From Okapia johnstoni (lineage: Eukaryota > Chordata > Mammalia > Artiodactyla > Giraffidae), in contig JAGTYA010000026.1 of NCBI GenBank assembly GCA_024291935.2, positions 9,156,001 through 9,220,000 of the forward strand: 64,000 nt of DNA. The letters run 5' to 3'. The notes beneath the pieces are model-generated. The model ran no database searches. It was not told the DNA's origin and saw nothing but the letters and a program-made list of their open reading frames with translations. Position numbers and translations under genes: made by a program. Below are positions 34,004 through 42,854 of this stretch, piece after piece (within the stretch, counting starts at the first letter, position 1; the number at the start of each line of letters is the position of its first letter).

Positions 34004-34118
34004 GCAATTCCCCTGGTGGTCCAGTAACTAAGACTCTGTGCTCCCAGTGCAGGGGGTCCTGGTTCGATCCTTGGTCACAACTAAAACCCATCACAGCCAA
34101 ACAAATAATTTTTTTTAA
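34004..34118 (+). repeat. CHR-2-type tRNA-Glu SINE, shortened
   Basis: Sense CAATTCCCCTGGTGGTCCAG with GGTTCGATCCTTGGTCAC, then directly CATCACAGCCAAAC. Confidence 0.8.
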
Positions 34119-34192
34119 GTAGAAATGGGAAGACCAGCCAGGAGCCTACTGCAATGGCACTGGCATGAGGTGAAAATGACTCATCGTAACCT

Positions 34193-34392
34193 GGGCCTTC
34201 CCTAGGGGCTCGGTTGGCAAAGAATCTGCCTGCAATGCAAGAGACCCAGGTTTGATCCCTGGGTTGGGAAGATAACGTGGAGAAGAGAATGGCTATCCAC
34301 TCCAGTATTCTTGCCTGGAGAATCCCATGGACAGAGGAGCCTGGCAGGCTACTGTCCTTGGGGTCACAAGGACATGACTGAGTGACTAACCA
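34193..34392 (+). repeat. Bov-tA SINE
   Basis: Sense GGGCCTTCCCTAGGGGCTCGG to ACATGACTGAGTGACTAACC. Confidence 0.9.
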
Positions 34393-34525
34393 CTTTCACA
34401 ACCTGTGGGCAGTGGTTGTGGAGACGGAGAGGAGGGAGCTGATTCTGAATGTGTTTTGGAGGAAGAGCCATCCAAGGATGTGGGGAAATAAGGGAACAGG
34501 AGTCATCAGGATGATTACTAGAGGG

Positions 34526-34680
34526 GGACTTCCCCGGTGGTTCAGTGGTTGAGAATCTGCCTTGCAATGCAGGGGACTAGGGTTTGATCCCTAGTTGGAG
34601 AACTAAGCTCCTACATGCCTCGGGGCACCCACATGACCAGCCCAATGAATGCAGCCAAATAAACACTTAAAAAAAAAAAG
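34526..34680 (+). repeat. CHR-2-type tRNA-Glu SINE
   Basis: Sense GGGGGACTTCCCCGGTGGTTCAG, GGTTTGATCCCTAGTTGG, tail AAATAAACACTTAAAAAAAAAA. Confidence 0.85.
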
Positions 34681-35019
34681 GACGATTACTAGATAGTTGA
34701 GCAACTGGGTGGTTCAATGTGTCCATCGATGTGCCAGGATGGGGAATCTGAGCAAAGAGCAGATGTGGAGATAGAAACAAATACTTCTTGGCCCTATAAA
34801 ATTTGAGGGGCCTTTTAGACACCCAAAATGAAGGTGTCAGGTAGGAAGCTGGATATGGCGTCTGGAGCTTGGGGAAGAGGTTGGTTGAGGAATTGTTCAC
34901 GGTTATACAGTAGGTTCAAACTGGAACCCAAACCCTGGCTTCTTGGTTCTGAAAACAGTTACTGTCAACTTTCCTTTTAGCCAGGGTAAGTGCATTCCTG
35001 TGAAAAACAAGTGAAAGTT

Positions 35020-35213
35020 TTAGTCGCTCAGTCATGTTCAACGCTTTGTGACCCCATGGACTGCAGCCCGCCAGGCTCCTTTGTCCATGGCGTTCTCCAG
35101 GCAAGAATACTGGAATGGGTTGTCATTCCCTTTTCCAGGGGATCTTCCTGACCCAGCAGTCAAGCTCCCATCTTCTGCATTGCAGGCAGATTTTTAACCA
35201 TCTGAGCCACCAG
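35020..35213 (-). repeat. Bov-tA SINE
   Basis: Antisense TTTTAGTCGCTCAGTCATG to TTAACCATCTGAGCCACCAGG. It ends only 95 bp before exon 9 of the SLC22A6-like gene, leaving the branch point and pyrimidine tract in unique DNA. Confidence 0.9.
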
Positions 35214-35307
35214 GGAGGAATGTGAAAGAAGAAAACACGATTGACAGGCAGAGTTAGGGCACCCACAAGCCTCACTGGCCTCACCGGAGTGCTCTCCCTC
35301 CCCGCAG

Positions 35308-35511
35308 GCAGAGAGGTATGAATTTGACAAACTGCTTGGCCAACGCTGGCAGCATTCTGAGCCCACTGGTGGGCATGACTTCCGACCTCTACCCTTCCCT
35401 TCCCCTTTTCATCTATGGAGGGGTCCTCGTGGCTGCCTGCCCCATCACTGCCCCCCTGCCAGAGACGCTGGGGCTGCCGCTGCCCAACACACTGCAAGAC
35501 CTGGAGAGAAG
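35308..35511 (+). CDS. SLC22A6-like exon 9
   Basis: The exon has 204 nt, acceptor CCCGCAG| and donor GAGAAG|GTAGGC. It reads [20 protein letters not shown], then [18 protein letters not shown], then [18 protein letters not shown]. The conserved Arg of LARVGS is Asn in LANAGS. Intron retention would hit TAG at once. It sits 10.5 kb after exon 8 and about 95 bp after a Bov-tA SINE. Confidence 0.88.
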
Positions 35512-35845
35512 GTAGGCTTCCCCCCACACCCTCAGAGCTCTAGGACCTCACAAATCCTTGATCCAGTCCATTTAACAAAAGAAGAAAAAAAAACAGACCC
35601 AGGGGAGACCGGGGACTTAGTTGGGGTCATTCAGCTAGACTCTGGTGGAGCCAAGGCCAGAATCCAGGCCTCCGGCTTCCCTGGTCCTGTTCTCACAGAT
35701 AGACAGAGTCCCCTAGAATCCTTTCTGGGACTCTCAACTCTTGGAAACAGTGGGAGATTTTGGACATAAAGTGGGACAACTGAGCATGAACCTAAAAAGG
35801 ATCCCCCATCTCTACTCCCACACCCTGCTTCTCCTTCCCCCGTAG

Positions 35846-35909
35846 GTGGAAAGAGAAACCGGGGCAGAAGCAGCAGGAGCAGCAGATAGTCCCACTCCGG
35901 TCCTCCTGA
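35846..35909 (+). CDS. SLC22A6-like exon 10 and stop
   Basis: After CCCCCGTAG| the tail reads WKEKPGQKQQEQQIVPLRSS and stops at TGA 35907-35909. It is eight residues shorter than the SLC22A6 tail in this window and keeps the Gln-rich block and VPL. Confidence 0.82.
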
Positions 35910-36078
35910 GAACCGAGCAGGGGCAGAGGGTGGACGGAGTCCCTGTATCTCCACACCAGGAGGAGGAAGGGAGAAATGGCAGCCAGTGGAAGATGGGAGG
36001 GGCCTCTACTGGACCTGTGGTTCCAGAGAATACTTCCCCGGGGCCCCTCACTCCCAGCCAGATGCAACCTATCATTCC

Positions 36079-36084
36079 ATTAAA
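36079..36084 (+). terminator. SLC22A6-like poly(A) signal ATTAAA
   Basis: The variant hexamer ATTAAA lies 170 bp after the stop, against 166 bp in SLC22A6. An inherited 3' UTR layout is likely. An L1 3' fragment begins about 25 bp later. Confidence 0.55.
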
Positions 36085-36104
36085 AACAGCTATGCACATA
36101 AAAT

Positions 36105-36200
36105 GATTCCATTATATATATATTCTTTTTCAGATTATCTTCCATTATAGGTTATTACAAGATACTGAATATAGGTCCCTCTGCTATACAGGAGGCCTTT
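36105..36200 (-). repeat. L1 3'-end fragment
   Basis: Antisense TTCCATTATAGGTTATTACAAG and CTGCTATACAGGAGGCC, abutting the next BovB piece. Confidence 0.7.
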
Positions 36201-36204
36201 GCTG

Positions 36205-36605
36205 CCGCTGCTGCTGTTCAGTCGCTAAGTCATGTCCGACTCTTTGTGACCTCATGGACTGCAGCAGGCTTCTCTCCAATTGCCTGGCTTCTCCGTCCTT
36301 CACTATCTCCTGGAGTTTGCTCAAATTCATGTCCATTGAGTCATGATGCTATCCAATCATCTCATCCTCTGTCACCTCCTCCTCCTCCTGCCCTCAATCT
36401 TTCCCAGCATCAGGGTCTTTCCCAGTGAGTGGGCTGTTTGCATCAGGTGGCCAAAGTATTAGAGCTTCAGCTTCAGCATCAGTCCTTCTGATGAATATTC
36501 AGGGTTGATTTCCTTTAGGATGGACTGGTTTGATCTCCTCGCAGTCCAAGGGACTCTCAAGAGTCTTCTCCAGCACCACAATTTGAAAGCATCAATTTTT
36601 CAGCT
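36205..36605 (-). repeat. BovB 3' end
   Basis: Antisense CTGTTCAGTCGCTAAGTCATG to AAAGCATCAATTTTTCAGCTG. The flank after 36605 matches the flank after 23578 for about 45 bp; see findings. Confidence 0.88.
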
Positions 36606-36659
36606 GTTAACCTGAACTCATTTCCTTGCAGTTGTAGGACTGAGGGCCCTGGCCACCGC

Positions 36660-37018
36660 TCCAGGCCCTAGCCCTTTGTATGATCTCATTATTGTCCTTA
36701 TCTTGTAGAAACCTAATGATTTGTTTACTATTACTGGGCAAAGGTAACAGTAGTGCAAAGTCCTCTAGTAAGGAAAGTGCTTGGCAATTTCTGGAAACAG
36801 CAAGTCCTGTTTGGCTGGAGCAGACTAGCAAGGAGGCAGTGCTAGGATATTAGATCAAGGAGGAAGAAGAGGCTGATCATACAATGGCCTTGCAAGTACT
36901 TTTGAGACCAGGAGCTTTACTCTGAAAAAGATGAGAAAGTGATAGAGCATCTCAAATAGAGGATGGATACAATTTGACTTATATGTCAAAAGGAACCCAA
37001 AAAAAAAAAAAAAGACAA
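36660..37018. other. Intergenic, no gene seen
   Basis: Unique-looking sequence ending in A16 at 36999-37013; nothing classifiable. Confidence 0.35.
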
Positions 37019-37021
37019 AAA

Positions 37022-37168
37022 AATGGACTTCCCTGGCAGTCTAGTGGTTAAGACTCTACACTTCCAATACAGGGGACACAGATTTGATCCCTGGTCGGGG
37101 AATTAAGATCCTGCATGCCACATGGTGCAGCCAAAAACTTTAAAAAATCACTTAAAAAAAAAAAAAGG
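37022..37168 (+). repeat. CHR-2-type tRNA-Glu SINE
   Basis: Sense GGACTTCCCTGGCAGTCTAG, GATTTGATCCCTGGTCGGGG, A12 tail. Confidence 0.88.
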
Positions 37169-37364
37169 AAGCTTCTGAATGCTGTGTTGAGGACAGACTA
37201 CACAATGAGTCTGGGTAGAAGCAGGAAGACCAGTGTGGAGGCAGTTATCCAGGTGAGAGATGACACTGGCCAAGACCACCGTGGTTGCACCCTGGATGTA
37301 TTCAAGGAAGAGACAACAGGATTGTTTTTAATGAATTAGATTTGAGTATGTAAAGGAAAGTCTG

Positions 37365-37588
37365 ACTTCCCAAATGGCGCTAGTGGCAAAGAACCTGCCT
37401 GCCAATGCAGGAGACACAAGAGACGCGGACTCAATCCTTGGGTAGGGAAGATGCCCTGGAGGAGGAAATGGCAGCCCACTCCAGTATTCTTGCCTGGAGG
37501 ATCCCGTGGACAGAGGAGCCTGCCAAGCTACAATTCATAGGGTCGCAAAGAGTTGGACACAACTGAAGTAACTGAGCATGCATGCATG
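37365..37588 (+). repeat. Bov-tA SINE
   Basis: Sense GACTTCCCAAATGGCGCTAG, GGACTCAATCCTTGGGTAGG to TTGGACACAACTGAAGTAAC. Confidence 0.88.
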
Positions 37589-37784
37589 TGAGAGAAACAG
37601 TGAATTCAAGAATGACTGCATGGTGTGGGGCCTGCGCTACTAGAAGGACAGGGTTATCATCTACTGAGATAAGCAAGCCTGCAGTTTGGGGTTAGGGATG
37701 AGTCATGTCTGAGATGATTCTAGGTATCCAAGTGGAGCTGGCAGGCAGCAATGATGACAGCAATAACAATAATCATAGCTCCAG

Positions 37785-37915
37785 CCGTAGTACTAATTGC
37801 AGTCAGGCACTCTTCCAACGCTTTACATGTCTTAATTCATTTAATCCTCATAACAACCTTATGACATCAAGCCATCATTATCCCCATTTTACAGATGAAG
37901 AAATTTTGGATATAT
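37785..37915 (+). repeat. MIR SINE
   Basis: CGCTTTACATGTCTTAATTC, TTTAATCCTCATAACAACC and CCCCATTTTACAGATGAAGAAA are a well-kept MIR core. Confidence 0.8.
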
Positions 37916-38261
37916 GAGTCTAGTGTTCAGAGGAGAGGCTGGGCTGGAGACATGAAATCTGGAAGTCATCAACGTGTGGGTGACATAATCTAGAGAGTGG
38001 GTGTGAAGGTCCAAGGACTGAGCCCAGATCAAAAGCCTTCCAAAGTTTAGAGAGTGGGCACATGAGGAAGATCAGCAAAGAAGACTGAGGAACAGCAGTC
38101 AGGAGAACCAAGAGGAGGTCCTCAGAGGCTCTGTACAGAAAATAGTTCTAGAAGGAAGAAGTGATGAAGAGAAAGCACTTTGGGAACTGCAAATCGAGAT
38201 CTCAATACAAGGACACAATGTGGAGTTGGGTGCTAGCCACTGAATGATTATATATGCACAC

Positions 38262-38477
38262 ATGCTAAGTTTCTTCGGTCGTGTCCGACTCTTTGCAACC
38301 CTATGGACTATAGCCTGCCAGGCTCCTCTGTCCATGGGGTTCTCCAGGCAAGAATACTGGGGTGGGTTACCATTTCCTCCTCCAGGGCATCTTCCCGACC
38401 CAGGGATCAAAGGAGTCTCTTCTGTCTCGTGCTTTGGCAGGTGGATTCTTTACCACTAGCGCCACTTGGGAAGCCAA
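38262..38477 (-). repeat. Bov-tA SINE
   Basis: Antisense CATGCTAAGTTTCTTCGGTCG to TTTACCACTAGCGCCACTTGGG. Confidence 0.88.
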
Positions 38478-39730
38478 CCTACCACAAGTCACAAGGCCTC
38501 AGCTCCCACATCTGTAAAATGGATCTTTACCACCCTGTGACCAATCTTTGTCCCCAGTCTCATCACAGGACCACCTGCTGAGTTAGGCGTACCACCCTCA
38601 TCCCTCTGCCTTTACCTCCCCATCTCCCCACCTCTTGCCACTTGCCTCACTAGAATGTTCTAGTTCATAATCTATACTTTTGCCTCCAAGGTGTTCTCTC
38701 ATCTTGAACCAGGCTTATGATGGGGGGCAGGTTATCACTGTAATTACTTGTAGGATTCATCTCCCACCCTGCCTCTCCTCTGGGCCCTGGCTCTCCTTTG
38801 ACCCTGGCTCAGGTCCAGAGACTCAAGAGCTGCAGCAAGGGAGAGGGAAAGAGCTGCCTGTTAACCTCCTAGAACCCCAAATCCCAGAAATGGATTTACA
38901 GAGGAAGGCTGGAACCATGGGTAGGCAGTGGGAGGGGCCAGGAACTGAGGTTCAAGGTGCAGGGGTCTGAGGCCAGAGGGGCCAGAGGCCTCCTAGGGTC
39001 CCGAGGAGTAAGGCCTGTTGATTGAGGACTGAGGCTGCAGGCAAGGTGTGGGAAACCTGAGGCTGAGGCATGGAATTGGGAACCAGGAAACCACATCTTA
39101 GGGCTATGGGCCAGCCATCATATGGACCCCTGCCAGGAAGGCCCAGACAGCACCCTTCAGGACTCTGGAGACCAGAAAGGATCTGGGAAGGGGGCAGCTG
39201 GGTGGAGTTTGAGCTCTCCAGGAATGAGCCAGGGAAGTCTCAGAAATCCAAGCACAAAGAATGACATACTAAGGAGAATAGAGCAAGGAGCCGGGAGATG
39301 GACGTGTCCGGGCAAGGCTGCGGCCAGGGAAGCAAGCCCTGGAAGGGACAGCAAGCCCAGGCCTGAAAGACGGAGGAAATGCCTAAAATGATCACCTGTT
39401 GGAGCTGGAGGGTTTCTAGATAAACCAGCCTAGAATGACTCAAGTGTGTTCCTGAGATGCTAGTCCTAAAAGATGCTCTACATAAAAATGGTTCTGTGAT
39501 GAAATAAGTTTGGAAAACACCCCATCTTCCTCTCTGCCTCTCAGAGATTCTTAGTATACATTTCCTATTTAAAGGCTCTAATAAGGGCAGAAATAGATAC
39601 TCAGACATAGAGAACAGACTTATGGACACTTATGGACTCAGTGGGGGAAGAAGAGGGTGGGACAAATTGAGAGAGTAGCATTGAAATATATACATTACCA
39701 AGTGTAAATTAAAAATGCCATGAAATTAAA
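38478..39730. other. Intergenic unique sequence, no gene seen
   Basis: Purine-rich DNA with overlapping short open frames (38680-38970, 39122-39391 and others). None has coding features I trust. Confidence 0.35.
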
Positions 39731-39734
39731 AGAC

Positions 39735-40262
39735 ACTTGTTCCTTGGAGAAAAAGCTATAACAAACCTAGACAGCATATTAAAAAGCAGAGACATTACCT
39801 TGCCGACAAAGGTCCATATATTCAAAGCTATGGTTTTTCCAGGAGTCACGTATGAATGTGAGAGTTGGACCATAAGGAAGAAGACTGAGTGCTGAGAATT
39901 GACGCTTTTGAACTACGGTGTTGGAGAAGACTCTTGAAAGTCCCTTGGACTGCTAGGAGATCCAACCAGTCAATCCTAAAGGAAATCAACCCTGAATATT
40001 CATTGGAAGGACTGATGCTGAAGCTGAGGCTCCAATACTTTGGCCACTTGATGTGAAGAGCCAACTCATTGGAAAAGACCCTGATGCTGGAAAGATTGAA
40101 GGTAGGAGAAGAAGTAGGCGACAGAGGATGAGTTGGTTGGATGGTATCACTGACAGGAGATTGAACAAGCTCTGGGAGATGGTGAAAGACAGGGAAGCCC
40201 GGTGTGTTGCAGTCCAAGGGGTCACAAAGAGTCAAACACATCTGAGCAACTGAACAACAACA
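39735..40262 (+). repeat. BovB 3' end
   Basis: Sense ACTTGTTCCTTGGAGAAAAAG to AACACATCTGAGCAACTGAAC with a (CAA)n end. Confidence 0.9.
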
Positions 40263-40500
40263 ACAACCATGTGTAAAATAGACGGCTAATGGAAAGTTGC
40301 TGTATAGAACAGGGAGCTCAGGCTAGTGTTCTATGACAACCTAGAGGGGTGGGATAGGGTGGGAGGTGGGAGGGAGGTTCAAGAGGGAAGGAACATGTGT
40401 ATACCTATGGTTGATTCATGCTGATGTATGGCAGAAACCAACACAATATTGTAAAGCAACTATCCTCCAGTTAAAAAAAATTTTAAAGAGTGTGAAAAAT
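40263..40500 (+). repeat. L1 3' end
   Basis: Sense GCTGTATAGAACAGGGAGCTC, GGAACATGTGTATACCTATGG and CAACACAATATTGTAAAGC; lies flush against the BovB tail. Confidence 0.8.
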
Positions 40501-41267
40501 AAATAAAGGCTCTGATAGGTTCCTGCAGTAAAGAAAGCCTAATTAATTTATCATAGAAGCCTTTTTTCTTATAACTTACACCTACTAATGTTCTGCAAAA
40601 TAAACTTTGAGGTATACTAGACTAGCCTCCCATTTTACTTCCAGCTTTACTAAAACTCAGAGAAGGAGAGTAGTGTACCCAAGATCTGATGACCAGGAGA
40701 GACAGAGCTGAGTAAAACCCCAGGTATCCCATTTTTAAAGAACATCAAAGCTGGGAAAGTCCTCTAGGACCATATAGTATATCTATTCCATCTTTGCCTG
40801 TGTCCTCAATTCCATTTATGGAAGGGTAGCCTGAGGCTGGGAGAGAAGCCATGACTATTTCTTCCCACAAGGTTCTAGCCTGGGCCCCCAACTTGACTCC
40901 AACATCCTGGTGCCCTGAAAACTAAGTAACCTTGGGAATCAGATCCTCCTCCCCAGCCAGGCCTACATCCTCCCCACTGGGTCTGGCTCCCTCCGACCAT
41001 CATTCTACCTTTCTTCACCTTTATCCCTAAGCTCAGGAAGTTCTTGGACTCTGGTCCACCCTGGTATCTTTCTCAGGATCAATCTTGTCTCCTCAACTCA
41101 CCCACCAATCCCATGGCTTCCGGGCTCTGGTTTCTCCTGTTCCCTCCCCAGTGTTGAACACAGTGCTGGGCATAGATTCCAGACTGTTCCCTCAATACTG
41201 CATAATCAACCTGGAGGAAGTAGGATACGGCATTGGCTGCACTGTGGGGTTTTTTAACAGGGACTAC
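40501..41267. other. Intergenic unique sequence, no gene seen
   Basis: No exon or RNA gene; faint MIR-like phrases near 40630-40700. Confidence 0.35.
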
Positions 41268-41468
41268 TGGACTTCCCTGGTGTCTCAGATGGTAAAGAAT
41301 CCACCTGCAATGCGGGAGAACTGGGTTCAGTCCCTGGGTTGGGAAGATCCCCTGGAAGATGGCATGGCAACCCACTCCAGTATTCTTGTCTGCAGATTCC
41401 CCATGGACAGAGGAGCCTGGCGGGCTATGGTCCATGGGGTCACAGAGAGCGGACACAGCTTAGTTAAG
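41268..41468 (+). repeat. Bov-tA SINE
   Basis: Sense TGGACTTCCCTGGTGTCTCAG to GAGAGCGGACACAGCTTAG. Confidence 0.9.
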
Positions 41469-41899
41469 CACAGCACACAGTGCTGGTTGACAACTCTGGA
41501 GACCTATCCCTGGAATGTTGGGTAAAGGAGGAGGGCTAAACTGGAGGTGGGCTTTTATCCCTTCTTCCTCCACCCCAGGTGGGTTACAGAGCCACCCCAC
41601 TGGCTGTTGGTGGCAGGAAAGCTAGAGCAGGCAGGGCGTATGCTCAGTGGAAAGGTTCACATGCCTGGGAGGAAAACACAGAGATAAATATTCACCCCAG
41701 AAATGACACAGTTTGAGACCCACCATCAAAAGCCAGACCCAGACCCAGCCTGGCTTCCTTCCTCCTTTCCTGTACGGCTGCCATTTTCTGTTAGAAGTTT
41801 CCTTTCGGAAAAGGGCTTCCTTTCTCTGATACACACCCAACCGCTCCCTTTCTGAGCCTCTGGTCCTCTATGGGAAGAGGAAGCAGGGTGGGGAAGTTT

Positions 41900-42240
41900 G
41901 GTCCCCACCCCTGAGGACTATGTGCTCCCTACCGCTGCTGGCGGGGCACACCCCCTTCTCCAGGGGGCTCCGGCTTCAAGCCAACCCCCGAAGGGCCCCA
42001 AGGAGAGGGAGAGACAGCTCCCGCCGGCAGGCCCCTCCCCCTCGCTGGCCTCAGCCCTGGAGCTACGGGTCCTAACTCGATTGTGCACCGTTAATCACAG
42101 CGTGTGCTGGCCGACGGAGTAAACAGGCGGCCTCCGAGGTCTACTCAAAGGCATCAATCCCTTCCCTGGTCAGCCCTCCTTCAGCGCTGGGCCTGGCAGG
42201 AGGGGCCAAGGGGGCAGGGAAGGGGGGTCACGGGGCCAGG
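41900..42240. promoter_or_regulatory. Repeat-free GC-rich block, candidate enhancer
   Basis: A compact GC-rich island in repeat-rich spacer. It holds an HNF1 half-site GTTAAT (42090-42095), a FOX motif GTAAACA (42119-42125) and CTCAAAG (42144-42150, HNF4-half-like). Function is inference; each motif alone is common. Confidence 0.3.
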
Positions 42241-42379
42241 GTTGTGTTAGACCCTGGCAGAAAAGCTGATTGCCCCACAGTCCAGGGATATGGATGAGAA
42301 GGAAAGAAGAGATGTGGGTGCACTGACATTGACATTTGGGGGATCTTTAGGATGCGGCAAAAGTGATGATTGGGAAGCT

Positions 42380-42600
42380 CTGGCACCTACTAGCCGTGTG
42401 ACCTTGGACAGATGACTGGACCGCTCAGTGCCTCAGTTTTCTCATCTATAAAATGCGGATAATAATTCTACCTACTTCTTCAGGTTGCTATGAAAATGAA
42501 ATCAGTGAAAACACATAAAACACTGAGAACAGTGCCTGCACAGAGTTGGGCCTATGTGTTTGCCAAATAAATAGAACAACAGAATGAATGACTGGGAAAA
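42380..42600 (+). repeat. MIR SINE
   Basis: GTGTGACCTTGGACAGATGAC, CCTCAGTTTTCTCATCTATAAAATGCGG and CACATAAAACACTGAGAACAG form a near-complete MIR. Confidence 0.85.
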
Positions 42601-42699
42601 ACACTGGCTTAGCAGTTCCCATGTTATCCTGTGTCTTATAAATCACCTAAAGAGTTCTCAACGAGATGCGTGCAAAACCTACAGACTGTGGAAAAATCA

Positions 42700-42850
42700 A
42701 GAGAGCATAATGAGTTAACCTAACCTCTCTGGGCCACAGTTTTCTGTATGTAAAAGGGAGATCATAATTGTGCCTGTATCAAGGAGCCATTAGGAGGGTT
42801 AAATGAGAAAGTGCACTAAAGAGTTAATGAATGCAGTAGCCAGTAGCAAA
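42700..42850 (+). repeat. MIR fragment, target of BovB insertion
   Basis: CCTCTCTGGGCCACAGTTTTC and GTTAAATGAGAAAGTGCAC are MIR text. The run GTAGCCAGTAGCAA at its end recurs just after the following BovB. Confidence 0.55.
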
Positions 42851-42854
42851 TCCC

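Larger units (their letters stand above)
12272..35909 (+). pseudogene. SLC22A6-like tandem paralogue lacking exons 4-6
   Basis: Seven exons of an SLC22 transporter are seen: 12272-12640, 19859-19962, 22174-22328, 24352-24566, 24729-24837, 35308-35511 and 35846-35909. These match exons 1, 2, 3, 7, 8, 9 and 10 of SLC22A6 in length (369, 104, 155, 215, 109, 204 and 64 nt) and phase. All are open and have GT-AG sites. The 2.0 kb between exon 3 and exon 7 contains no trace of exons 4-6 (TM5-6 and the cytoplasmic loop). Exon 3 joined to exon 7 gives TGA after ten codons; exon 2 joined to exon 7 stays in frame and would give 354 residues. The DRxGRR motif is altered to DRLGRL, and the conserved Lys and Arg of the anion path are Tyr and Asn. 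A normal 12-TM transporter is not possible. It could be a pseudogene, a gene making a short protein, or an assembly deletion. Confidence 0.8.
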
